In this document: in pieces, positions 1 through 13,200 of the stretch
Layout of the letters: each line of letters begins with the position of its first letter
How positions within the stretch are numbered: the stretch's first letter is position 1
Source: Haliclystus octoradiatus
Taxonomy: Eukaryota; Cnidaria; Staurozoa; Stauromedusae; Haliclystidae
NCBI GenBank assembly: GCA_916610825.1
Contig: OU744450.1
Location: forward strand, 7,088,030 to 7,152,029
DNA: 64,000 nucleotides
Direction of reading: 5' to 3'
Position numbers and translations under genes: made by a program
The notes under the pieces: generated by a model
Told to the model about the DNA's origin: nothing
The model's input: only the letters and a program-made list of their open reading frames with translations
Database searches by the model: none

Positions 1-164
1 ATTTGCAGAATATTCTACACGGAACAAATATTACAGACTGTGACTTAGGCGGAGCAGAAATCACGGAGCCGAGTGGTCAGTGGAGGTGGTCATACGCGTC
101 GCTGGCCTAATCATTCATTCTATCACGTTTTATAGGCTTTAGCTATATTTATTCAATATCCAAT
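1..164 (+). promoter_or_regulatory. Presumed UFD1 5' UTR and promoter-proximal region
   Basis: Sequence directly upstream of the UFD1 start codon. The ATG is followed at once by a perfect donor, GTAAGT, so this stretch should contain the 5' UTR. No TATA box is evident. The transcription start cannot be placed because the window begins here. Confidence 0.4.
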
Positions 165-3100
165 ATGGTAAGTAGCCTAGGCTATGAATAATTGTTTACA
201 TTTCTCAATATCCAAGTTTAAAAGACGTAGCCCCTGTCCCTAGGCCTCTACTATATAGGACTGGACAAAGCAGAACTGTAGCCAGTCAGTCTGCAGACTG
301 CATCGTATGGCAGCCAGACTGCATTCTTTGTAAATGCGCGGGCAAGAAAAAATCGATCGTAAATATCGCGGTTTGACGGAAAATGTCTACGAAAAGATTG
401 TGGATGACGTCATACAAAATATGACGCAACGCCGCTTTTTAATTTAACGTTTTTCAATAGTTTCATGTCTCAGTGTTTTATTTTTTGTAGTTTTATGTTC
501 AGTTTGGAGTGGGAATTTTGTTATTCGACTTCAAAGTCTAAGTAAACATGAACCAGATTTTGACAAATAATGTGGTAAACGTGCTGTAGAATTTGTGGCA
601 GTTATTAATAGATAATGATTGATTGATTAATAAAAGAGTAAAAATGAGTTGCGAGCAGAGCGAGTAAAATTTTTTCGAAGAATCAGTGTGCTGAATTACA
701 AAAATGAATTACATGATCCGACACGCGAGCGGAGCGGGCGAAGATTTTTCAAGAAATCAGCCATCACAACTATGGTTCCTACTTCTTTAATTGTGTCTTA
801 TTTACAAACCTTGCAGCAATAAACTGTAATGTATTATTATCAAAACAAGCCTTCGGCTTCCTCAAAGAGGTCGCTTCGCTCCCGTTAGTAGCCTGCAGTA
901 AATCTTGTCAAGGAGAATGTCAATGAAACAAAATAGTCATGAGAAGGAATTAAAAATGCAGAACAACACTGATAATTCATTTCAGTTCTGATAATTAATC
1001 CTTACATACATGTAAAGCATAGTGAAAAGGAGATAATTGATACTCTATTGTACTACATATATCAAATCAAATGAATATGGGTTATCTATAAGTAAATTTT
1101 ATGCTGATTACATAGTTCAAATGAAATCAATATGGATTGTATGTTAGGTAAGCAGTTAATGAACTTGTTTTCACAATGAAAGACATTGGTAGGCCTATCT
1201 AAATATGATTGCTGTATCGGTTGAGTGAATCTCAGCATGACTCATTGAGTGGTAATAATAACAGGTGATTCTGAAATTTGATGCAGCATATTACATAAAT
1301 GAGAGATCCAAACTCTAATATTTTATTAACTTTAGCCAGCTTCTCACAGAGAGGACATATGTCTATAATGGTCACCATTCACCTACCTCATATAATAATG
1401 ATTAAAGTAAACAATGTGTTGACACAGTGGGCATTGTCAATGTATGGCACATTATAAATGTACATTTCGATAAAACGATAGAAGGCAGCTAAATTACAAC
1501 TCCAATTTTGTATTTGTACAACTTACAACTGCTTGACGACTGAAAAGTACCACACTAATCCTCTGAATTTGTTTATTTGTTATGGGTCAAATCTCTGTGT
1601 GTGCAGTGTAGATAACAGAACATAACTGCTGACATAAAAAGGTGACACAGTAAATCCTCTCTTCCAACGAAGAGCAGTTCATAACAAATCAAGCTATTGG
1701 CGATACAGTGACACAGTAATCTCTTCTGCCAACGATGACTTGATAACAAAGTAGGCTATTAGGGATATTATGATACTTAAAAGAAAACTAAAAGTAACAA
1801 TTGCCATCAGAGTCATGTAAGCCCTCATGCAACAGGGTAGAAGCCACGGTAAAAGTGAATTCGATAGACTTTACATGAAGCATTTGAACATTTAAGTTGT
1901 AAAAGACTTACCGAGAATTATGTCTTCTGACCTCTTCTCCTTCTAGGCATATTTGATTGGAATACTTTTGCAAAATATGAAACACTTTTACCAAATATTG
2001 GCAGCCATTAAAATAATGCGTGCTCTAAAATTCGTGATTTTACAAGGAAAGCAGTTTATTTCACAAAACTTCCTTCAAAATGACACGATTTTGGAAAGTT
2101 TAATCGCAATTTATGAGCAATTTATAGCATTTTAAACTATAAAAACAAAACTTTGGATAGTCAAAGGCCTATAGATAACCCAGAAGCGTATAAGAAGTTT
2201 AGAAAATGCTCTGCGGAAAAGTAGTTTAACAGTAATGAAACAATGGGGATTTGATCACCGATACAGTTTGCGTATTATTTTTATTAATAGTATTCATTTA
2301 ATAAACTGTTTCTTTGTGATAAACAAGTCTCTTACCGATTGCTGAACACGAATCACGCAGTGCTCATTCAAGCGTTGCTCAAAATAAATGGTGTTAGATA
2401 TTCAGTTTCAAATGCGCTGCTACTTTCACATGTCAATGACTTCAATTTCTATTTGTTGTTGCCTCAGAATTTGAGCGAGAGTTTGTTGACACGGTTTCCC
2501 TTTTACGGCGTTTAAGGTTTCTGCGAAAAAGTACTAGGCCTACATTATTTATTGTTTATTCAAGTTACAAAAACCTGACATGAATTTTGCAATAAAATCG
2601 ATTTGTTTACAAATATTTCGCAGATGACTGTTGTTTGAATGAAATGTGCGTTTTAGTTTTCTGAGTGTGAAATTATTGCGCGTGTTAACATCATTTTGAC
2701 CCGATTGCGGAAAAAGTCGTCTCAAAATGCGCGGGGAAGAAATTCCCCGATTCATACAAAGAATGCAGACTGGTATGGCGAGCTACAAAAAAATTTTTCA
2801 GTATCAAGAAGCTTATTAGCCTAATACTATTTATCTATAGAATATTGTTTTCCGCAGGTGGGTAAGGCAAACATCCGTTGAAGCGCCCGCGGATAATTTT
2901 TTGTGCCCCTCTCCCAGAGATTTCGTAAAAAAATTTGCATAGAGAATATAATTATCGCTTTGTCAAGCTATCGATATTAATATTAGATAAATTCAAGCTA
3001 TTCGCTCTCTTCCACAATACGTTATCACCAGGTTTACGTAAATTTAACCCTAAAACTCTAGTCAGAGTATGAACAGAAAATCTTTCGACAGGTTTAGCCG

Positions 3101-4236
3101 ATAAACCAAAACAAGATAAATGTGGTCTTACATATTCTGCATCAACTATACTTTCGTCAACATAAATATCGTCAATATAAGCATCACAACCAGATTTAAT
3201 AATTGGGTCCATTGACAGCACTTTACGTGATATAGACGACATTATCATTGGGACAACATTAAATCCAAAGCCCATAATCATTAGACACCAGTGCTGACCT
3301 TTAAATAAAACTCTTTGGTACGGCCATAACTTGTGTCAATATTTAATTGGAGATAAGCATTCTTCAGGTGGACAATAGCACAATTTGTTGACATTTTCTC
3401 CACTCACGTAATTTCTGCAAACACACATCGCTTGCACCACTGTATAAATCAATACTTTGATTTACTTCTCTGAAATCCAATATAGGTCTCACTTTCTTTT
3501 TATTTTCCTGCACGACCGCAAATAATCGTATTAGTGCTTTTGGCGGACCTAGTTCGTTTTCATCGTACGGAATTAAGTACAGTGAAACCTGTATATAACG
3601 GCCAACTATGATAGGTAGATAAATTGACCACTATAGACAGGTGGCCTTTATATACGGTTTGATTCAATAGAAAGTACTATTTTAGACATTGCAAAAGTGA
3701 CCACTGATTTTGAGTCCTCAAGTTCAATATGTTTATTTGTAGCGTCATTATTAGATGTTAATCGCGTGATATCATTTGGTCTAGGTACTTGACTCGCCGA
3801 AACCACATTTATAGATACTGATGGCATAATATCATTTGATGGAGGTACTTCAGTCGTCGAGACCGTACAAATTAAATCATAATATAATCCGAAATTGAAC
3901 AGGCCATTAGCCGCAACAGTTAAACCGCCAAAATTTTAATTGCATCCAAGGCCGGATCTATTATTTTAGGCCTAAAGCAGAAATCATAAAAGGGCCTAAA
4001 AATTCCCCCAATTTTTTTTGCTCGCTATGCTTGCAAAATTTGACGATAAAGCAGAGAGAAGCACTTTCAAACGTCTCCTTGAGAAGCCTTTACGTTCTTA
4101 ATATACTTTACACTTACCACTCTTTCCTGTTATTTATACCTGTTTTTTTACTTAATGTCTGTTTTCCTGTCAGCTTAGCTATGTAGGCTATCAGTCCTTT
4201 GAAAAAAAGTTTGTATAACTTAAAGGTTCTGAATAA

Positions 4237-4276
<40 letters not shown>

Positions 4277-7200
4277 CCTCCAAATCAATATTAGAAATTG
4301 TCAAATTTTTCAAGTTTTCTAGACCTAAATTACTTTGAAATAAACCTCATTACTTAGAGTTGATTAGCTCAGTTGGCAGAGCAACCGAACTTCAGATTGT
4401 GTCATATCTGATCGACTGTGGTTCAAATCCCCCTGAGGTCAACTCAGCCTTGACTTTATCTGTAACATCAAATGAGTACCATCTATTTTGGCGGATGGAA
4501 TGGTTCAGAAGGAATTGATTTGTGAGTAGCTGCGGCGCATCGTTGCGCATTGACAATCAAGGCCTATCTGCCATGAAATCTGTTGAAATTGATCTGCAGT
4601 GTCGCGGCTGAGATCTAAGGAGCGTTTAACATCATGGCTCTTAGCGAAAAGAGCCACTCCTCTAGAAATAGAGGAGTGGTACAGGTGCCTTCGGGAGGGC
4701 GACACCGTCCACATTACTTACTATTTTACTTAGAGTTACTGTATGGAAAAATATAATAAATATTCTCTTCCCTGTTGGTTTTGCTTCAAATTCAATCGCT
4801 TTCTATTCATTCAAACTGCTCATATGTTTTTCACATTCACATTAGTGTGTTGACCTTTTAACACTCACACTTAAACGAACAAGAGAACTCAACGTAATTT
4901 GATCTCGTTGGCTTTGAATTACATAAACTATTCATGCAAACCATTGTTTCGAAATCACTATTGGGCGATTCCATCGTGTCTGACTGACACATCGAAAGAT
5001 ATTTTCGAATAGGGCATCAACATCCACGCAAAGTTTGATCAATTATTATTATTTATAAATAAAGAGTGGCAAAAACAATCCCACACAGTAAAAATAGTCA
5101 CACACCTTCAATAACCAGCAGCGATAACCTGCTTAGACAAATTCGTAAAGACGTGTTAATCGCTTGAGCACTTGAGTGAGAAAAATCCAAAACTAAAAAC
5201 TTTGACTTTTGAGGCTTTCATCTCTTTACCTGGATCTTGAATATTGATCAAATATAGCTCAAAATCTTGAGCTGAACGTTGAAAAATTCATTCCGAAAGC
5301 AGATTGCCATTCGATTGAGCTTGTTTTTATTTAGAGACAATTAAGTAAAATGTTTAGTGTTTTTTCCGGAGTCAACCCTCTTGTGGAAAATCAACGGGTT
5401 CCTGTCGGAGGAAAAAGAATGAGACACAAAATCGTAACTTTGATTGCATATTTGAGGGGAAAATGCTTGCGTAAAGTAAAAATACAAGAAGTCGTACTAA
5501 TGGAAAAATTTTCTGTATCTAAAGAAGCAATTTCCCAATATCCGGGATATACACTTCAAACTCTTAGTAATTTTACAGTACCGCGGCGTGTTTTAGACCA
5601 AAAATCTAAATTTAAATGACATTATAGAGCCGTTAGTAGAATGATTAAGTAAGAAGTAATGTTATTCTACCTTCATTGCTACATATGTTGTACTTACACG
5701 GCTAAATACTTCATTATAATGTTTTAGTAATCTTCCTTTTTATGAGACCATTGACCCACCGCAGCCATAAGTTTGAATGAAATGCACAAAAGACGGGCTT
5801 TGTGCGCAAATTAATCCAGGAAAACAAAGGTGTCTGCAGATTTAAAGTGAATTTTCAGACCTTATCGATAACATTGAGTTACATCCTGCGTCGAAGTGTT
5901 AAATAATTTAATTAACGTCACCCATTTGTACATAAATAAACTTAAATGAATATTATTAGTTTGCAATTGGTTGTGATGGAATGAAACACTACGAAAGATT
6001 TGCAACAATTTCTTCAACTCATTGGTTAAATGGGAAAAAAGTTGCCTTTAATTTGAAAAAGGCCTAAAGCATTTGCTTATTCTGCTTACGCCTAAATCTG
6101 GCCCTGATTGCATCCATACCAAGGATAACATCAACATTTGCGATAACATCAAAATGTTCAACTATAATACAACTTACATTTTTTGTTGCACCGTTAACAG
6201 TATATTTGTTAAAGCTGACCCATAACAACCAGTTGGACAATTCCATTGTGATGGAGTTTCAATTTATAGCTCTAGGTTTTTTGCATTATGTATGTAGAAG
6301 CGCTTGTTTCAGATAGACTTTGAAATGATTAGAGTCATTAGACATAGTTCATATATTATGTTTACGTAATTATAATCATTCTAAATTCGAAGTGATAAAA
6401 TCGTTTATAACGTCTCATTAACAAGAATCTTTTGTTTTCAGTATCAAATACAAACAACTTGGTAATTTTTATAAAATAAGAAAATATTTTTTTATGTATA
6501 TGGGTGTGCAAAATGAAAATCATCTTCAAATGTACAAAACCTATGCTATATAGGCCTACCATTGATCCTGAATCAGAATTAACCAGGGACACCAAAGAAG
6601 CAGGGGAAACTGCCGAACCTTTGTGGAATCCCAGAAGGCAAGAGCAAATTCAGAAGAAAATTAATAATTTTCTGGTTTAGAAGTCAAACCTCAACAAAAT
6701 TTGAAAGTGTTTAAGATTCCTGAACCTACTGCCAGCGTCCCTCTTACGCCTAACATATTTGCTACACAAAGAAAGCCACAAATCACGGTCAGACATAGCT
6801 GAGAAAGGAACTTTTAAATAAGACAGTTCAGAAATACTACTTGCCCATAGCCCCGTCGAAACATCTCCTTCGGTTGCCAGTGATGGATGTCCAGCGGTTG
6901 AGGGGCACACATCTTTTATTTCTTGATGTGACCTAAAAAGACATCTGACGTTGATGGGCAATAGCAGTGGACAGTAAGTTGGGTCAATGTATTCCTAAAG
7001 CTTACTGAAGCATGGCGTCATAAGCCGAGTCAAGTCGAGTCAATAGTGTGGTTGATAGAACCCACATTTCAGATGCATACATACACTGCTTCTCTCATTT
7101 TAAAAGGTTAAATACATAGGCTACATTGTGTACATTATGGAAGTTGTAATCTGATAGATCATGACAGTCAATATCGCATAATACGTTATCATACATAGTG

Positions 7201-10200
7201 CGTTATTATTGTAATCTGATTCTTTGTTTTTATGTCGACAATTAAATCTGTGAAGACGTTAGAATCTACGGAAATCGTTTTGCTTTCGGAAATGAACATG
7301 ACTTTTGTTTGCATCTCTTTAAGTAAACACTAGCCTATCAAATTTTATGAATAATCTGAGTGATTGTTGTGATGTCGTTTGGCTAGAATTATTCATAAAA
7401 TATTCAAATGTTTACATCGCAAGAATTGTAATTTGTACTTGTGATGTCTAATTTTGACTTTATTATTAATCAAGAATCTAATGGTGATCAGCGAGGTGAT
7501 TTAAAATTCAAAAGATAGGCTTGAGATATGAATCAAGTGGGTGTTTATCATTTATTCATTTTTATCTTAATTGAAACAGAAAGATGCCATTGTTATTTAA
7601 TTTGAGCTAGATTTTCAGAAATAAGTTATATGAACAGCGATGTTTAATTTATATTTCTTTATAGAATACATGCGCTGATAAAAAGTCTATGGCCCTATTG
7701 TGAATTTTGCGTAATTCATTATTTTCTTTGGGGTCCTATGATAACGTATTATGCTATATTGACTTTAGTAATATAGGCCAAGTCGTGTAAGCTATTTGCA
7801 GAGCCCAGTTTCTCGTAATATATTAATTAACATTTGTCTTTCTCTTATTTTACATAGTTTGGATTTGATAGAATTTTCGATCAACTTCCAACTTCATTCA
7901 ATAAACAGTACAGATGTTACTCTGTTTCTATGATACCTGGAAATGAAAGGGAGGATGTTGAAGAAGGTGGAAAAAGTAAGTGGAAATGTAGATAATAGCG
8001 ATCTTGCTGCGTTACTACTGTAAAAAGTTAGTTGAGTTCATAAAGTGTTCATGAACATTGTTTTGTGAGTTCATGTACAGTTCATGAACTTGTATGAACA
8101 TTGTTTTGTGGGTTCATGACCAGTTCACGGACAATGACGGTTCAAATTCAAATTCAGGTTATTATGAAACAGTTCATGAACAGTTCTTCTAAAATATCAC
8201 AAAGGTTTTCTGCGATCTGATTGGTCGAAGAGCGTGCATGAAATCCTAGGGTAAAACATGGCTCCGAAAACCGGGAAAAACCGCAAGCTTCAAAAAGTTT
8301 TTGATCCGTGATAAATTACAGAATTTATAACTTTTTGATAACAATCCAATAAATATCTCAATAATGGCTACGATTTAGAAAACGACATTTAGCTCAAGAT
8401 GTTTTTATTTATCGAAAAGCGTGGTAAATGAGTTATTGGTCGTGTAACATGCAAAATAAAAACACAGAATGAAAGACAATTATAGGCTACGCTGTTTCAA
8501 GGTAAACCTAAAATTTAAATAACAATTACTGCATTAATTTGCTAAAGAACTATTGTACCACTTATATTACAGACGTTCTTGTATATGTCTTTCTTTATTC
8601 GACAAAATCTATCTTGTTGTGGGATTCTCTTCATGCTTGGTTTATGAATTGAAATTGAATTTTAAATTGTGAATTCATGAATTGGAAATTCGCCGTCGAA
8701 TGAGATTCCGACATTTGTTTTATTTTAGAAAAGGGTTACCACATGCTTGCAAATGTTTGTATTCATATTTACTAAACTCGAAAAAGTTGGGAGACACTCA
8801 GGAAGCTAAAAATCACTCGCTCGGAGCTCGTGATTTTTTAGCGCTTCACTCGTGTCTCCCAATATTTTCTCGTTTAGTAAATATGAATACAAACATGGCA
8901 AGTATGTGGTAACCCTTTAATGAAAATTAGGTCATTTAACTTTCATGAATTGTTTTCACAGGAATATATATCAATCCTTGAACAAGTAATTAGCCACGAC
9001 GTACAGTGCCGGAATAATCCAGGGGCAGACTAGACGGCAGCCATAGGCCCCGCTAAATTATAGACCTCGTAAAATTTGGAAACAACTTTTTTCTTTGTAA
9101 AATCTTTTCGTGACAACAACGAAACTACAAATATGCAGAATTGTATAAGATGAAGGCAAGTTGATCGATCTTCTGATCACGAAGATCCATTGATATTTAT
9201 TAATTTTCTTGATAAAAATCAAGGCTAAAAAACCATATTTCCCCATCAGCGTCTATTTCGAAGAAACCATCGGCAACCATAATGGCATCCTGGTTTCACA
9301 AGGCCTAAATTAGATCTCCTTAAAGTTGAGTGCTCTTAGGCCTCCGGAAATTCAATCTTGCACTGACGACATAATAGCTACACAATTATGCAATTCGATG
9401 AAAATAAATATCTAATACGACTTCATGAATGAAACAGGAAGGAAAATGTCAATTGCATTAATATTCTGCATATCAATATATAATTGTAGAATTTAGCTTA
9501 TTTTAACATATGAATATTTATTACTATCAATAAACCCAAGAACACAGATTCGTAAAGCTATCTTGAACATCGTTGAATTCTCAGTTGCTGAGTAATTCAC
9601 TTTTCAAAAATAGCTGATCCTCTGAACCAATCCCATTATTTATTTTATTTTAAATATTATCCATTTGTTTATTCAGTCATCATGCCGCCGTCTGCTTTGG
9701 ATATTCTAAGTAAGTATACTTAAGCAATAAGCTACAAGCATGCTTTATTAGAAGAATGACTAAATACAATACGACTTTTGTGCAAAATAATAGGGCCTAC
9801 AACCCATGTTAAAAATGTTCATCCATCATCATCACCATCATCATCATTTATTCAGCACCTAATATACTTGAAGCTTTTTTCACGTTACTTTAGGACCTAC
9901 ATAGTAAGCAAAATATAATAAGAAACAGGGTATATAGGTTAACAGTAGAAAAATAATTATTTACAGAGAGCTAAGGATCTCGGGAAGCTAAAAATCACTT
10001 GCTCGGAGCTCGTGATTTTTTAGCCCTTCACTCGTGTCTCCCAACATTTTCTCGTTTAGTAAATATGAATACAAACATGGCAAGTATGTGGTAACCCTTT
10101 AGTTAAATGTGTTTATGTTGACATGCATTTGATTCTTGAGGAGACGCCCACGTCTGGCACTGTCACCTAGTAATCATCTTTATCCCACATGCAAAGCCGA

Positions 10201-13200
10201 TCAACATGAGTTCAGAAATGTGAAATTTACCAATTGATTTTGAACTTTTCAGGAAATGTTGATAAAGTATTCATGAAAATTTTAGCAAGTTCATGTTTGT
10301 GAATTTATTTTGCACGGAATGGTATTAGGTTCTTATCAATGAAAATGTTGTAATCAGCGTCATCACTATAGAACGAAGTTCATTAACAATAAACAAGCCA
10401 TTTCCTTGAACATCTCATGCTTATTGTGGCCTATAGTCTTCACCTTGACATCAATATTTATTTATTTGTTTCTGTTTTATCATATTTTAGCTCGACTTAA
10501 CATTGTTTATCCCATGTTATTTAAACTTACAAATGTCAAGAAGGCACGTACTACTCATTCTGGTGTTTTAGAATTTGTGGCTGATGAAGGAAAAGTTTAT
10601 TTACCATATTGGGTAAGAACTTCTGTATCTTTGTATGTTAAACAGCGCTTTTAATCTGATTAAACTTTGGTAAGTTGGAATCATTATTGTAATTGTGCTG
10701 CTTTAATTTATTATTTATCTAGGCTACCATTATTTTTAAAAATTGTTCTGTATGATATGATATGATATGATATCTTTTTGTTGGTAAAGATCAATACTAA
10801 CTGGCAGATAGAGGAAGGTGTTTAGCCTTCACTTACATACAGCCGTAAAATACATGTTACTAAGTTTAAAACACATAGTTATAAGTATTGAATTCAATGG
10901 CAATGGAAAATTAACATTTACAATGCTTTGATAAATCAATTGCATCTAATCTTGATTTGAAGGTTGCCAACGTTGCAATTACAATTTCGTTTGGTAGGTC
11001 GTTCCACCACGAAATGACTCGTGAGCAGAAAAAGTTCTTGATGCTACTGTTAACATTAGGATGAACGTGCATGCTTTTCAGTTTTAGACTATGCCCACGC
11101 ATGTTAGATTTGTTAACATCGAAGGTAAATAGTTCATTTATATCTACAAGGTTATTACATACTTTGTAAACTAAATATAGATCAAATTTGATCCTTCTTA
11201 ATTCAAGAGTTTCTAATTTTAATTTTAAATTAAACGGTCATGGTAGTCTTTATATGGTATTTGCCCAATCTATGTGGAATTTTAATCAACATTGCTTCAT
11301 CAATTATGATAAATGGATAAATGATAATGCCAAGTATTATTAATATCAGGGTTCAATAAATGTTTCTACCTTCTGAAGTCCTTTGATTTTTCAAATATTT
11401 CTGCAAACTGTTTCTGATTCAGAATATCGTATTTCATTGAACTAGCTGCTAGCTTTCTGAATTTAGGCCTACACCACCCTTTCAAAATCTAAGATTTCAG
11501 GATTGCGTCTTTTATCAAACTGTGATTGAAACATACTGTATTTTAATTATTTATCGATATTTTGTTACAGATGATGCGTAATTTATTATTAGAAGAAGGC
11601 GATTTCATTCAAGTTCAAAGTCATTCTTTACCGATTGCTACTTTTGCACAATTTCAACCACAATCAGTGGATTTCTTGGATATATCAAATCCTAAAGCTG
11701 TGTAAGTATCCATTACTGATTTAACGGATAGTATCCATTACTAAAGTAGCAATGAATGATCTTTATGAAAGAGAATGAGTGAAACTTTCATTAAAACCCT
11801 AAATATCCAAACACTTTCAATAACATGCCCCGTACAAACACTCTTCGATTGCAATACGAAATGATTTCCAATGCCATGATTCGGCTATGACAAACTGTAT
11901 GCCTAACCGGGATAAACAAGAACATTGCTTTGAATCATTTTTCGACGATTCAAGCTTTTCCGTTAATATTGGAAGATTCGCTTGATAATTTATGGCAATA
12001 TTGAACGATATGTGTGATCATACATGCACGAGGAATGATTTGTTGAAAACGTATTAGATATTTCTATTTTATAAAACAAGTATGAAACACTGGGTTATAC
12101 AAACACTTGGGTTGCTAGGAGGCACTCACTCACCGCGATGACGTGGAATTTTCTTTAGCATTCCATATGCCTTATGACGCAACACTCGTGTTCATATAAC
12201 CCATGTTGCACAGACAGTGTTTTCTGTTTATGTAATATAAATACCGGATAGAGAATCCCATCAAAAATCAGGTCAGCATTCAGGGAAACCCCAATTACCC
12301 CCAGATGGTATTATGTGGTATTAAAACGGGATTATCGGTACCTCTAGACATTGTTTGATATACAGATACCTTCAGATTCAACCATGTACTGCTTTGTCTT
12401 TGAATGATGATTGAAGTAAATATTTATCTATCTTTCTAATTGTCAAATCTTCCTATTTTTGTTTCATTTTACTATAGCCTTGAAAATGCACTTCGTTCGT
12501 TTGCTTGTTTGACAAAGAGTGATATGGTTGCAATCAAATACAATCAAAAGGTAGATAGGACAAATATAAGCAATTCATATACAAAAAAGGTATTCACTTC
12601 ATATATAAGGGAGACATCCTGGATGCTTTCTAGGTATTGCATGATAAGATTGGTCAAATGTCAAACATGAGAATTTTTCGACTTCTGGCAGTTTTCCTAG
12701 TCTTCCGACTATTTTTGAAATTTTAATTCTCGTGTCTGAAATGTGTTTGTGGAGAAGCATTCAAATAGTTTTGTAGCAAAGTATCTTCGAAGCTTCGACA
12801 TGATTCATTTTGCCCAATCTCATTCCATTGACGTCAAAAATCTAGATCATATCCCTCATTATTCTCAGCGACAATTTTGTCACAACACCACTTGGAAGAC
12901 ATTTTTTACCAATAAATAAATTCCAGATCAAAAAAATAATTTGGCCATTGTTTTTTTCACGTTATGTTGTATTACATACATGAAGATAGTCTGGAGGTTT
13001 ATTTCCACTTTAAGCAGGTAACACCTGTATTATCAACTTAAATTTTCAATCTCTTACTTTGTTGTAGATTTATGAGTTATTTGTTATGGAGTTAAAGCCT
13101 GGCAATGCTGTATCAATCATAGAATGTGATATGCAGGTATAGAAGAGTTTGATGAATGTTGAAGTAGGCTATAATGTTGTTGATTTGTATAGGAAATCGT

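Larger units (their letters stand above)
3947..6106. mobile_element. Non-autonomous hAT-like DNA transposon, 2160 bp
   Basis: The ends are CAAGGCCGGATCTA at left and, inverted, CAGGGCCAGATTTA at right: imperfect terminal inverted repeats of the hAT type. They are flanked by a perfect 8-bp duplication ATTGCATC (3939-3946 and 6107-6114), which is the hAT hallmark. The target was an older LTR-element pol gene. No hAT transposase motif was seen. It carries a GAT microsatellite, a tRNA-derived SINE and an unrecognised 89-codon ORF (5350-5619). Confidence 0.8.
2952..6246 (-). pseudogene. Broken LTR-retrotransposon pol (protease and reverse transcriptase)
   Basis: Read on the - strand, 6246-6107 encodes a retropepsin-like segment with the VILGMDAI motif. 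It resumes after an inserted element at about 3938-3706 ([10 protein letters not shown] and an open linker). A reverse transcriptase follows from 3579 to 2952 with [32 protein letters not shown] and the catalytic YIDDI box. Stops and frameshifts near 3330-3360 and two later insertions (a hAT-like element at 3947-6106 and a pogo-like MITE end at 3580-3705) show that it is dead. Protease-then-RT order indicates an LTR element, Ty3/Gypsy-like or BEL-like; I cannot decide which, and no LTRs were found. Confidence 0.7.

Noticed and set aside
4357-4440. Possible tRNA gene
   Set aside because: Box A and box B are good, but the anticodon arm does not fold properly and the sequence continues into a dispersed SINE body.
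8682-8912. 76-codon ORF
   Set aside because: It runs through a palindromic foldback element; the half copy at 9976-10102 does not preserve it.
10406-10654. 82-codon ORF as an independent gene
   Set aside because: Its core is UFD1 exon 4 (10491-10612); the flanks are intron sequence.
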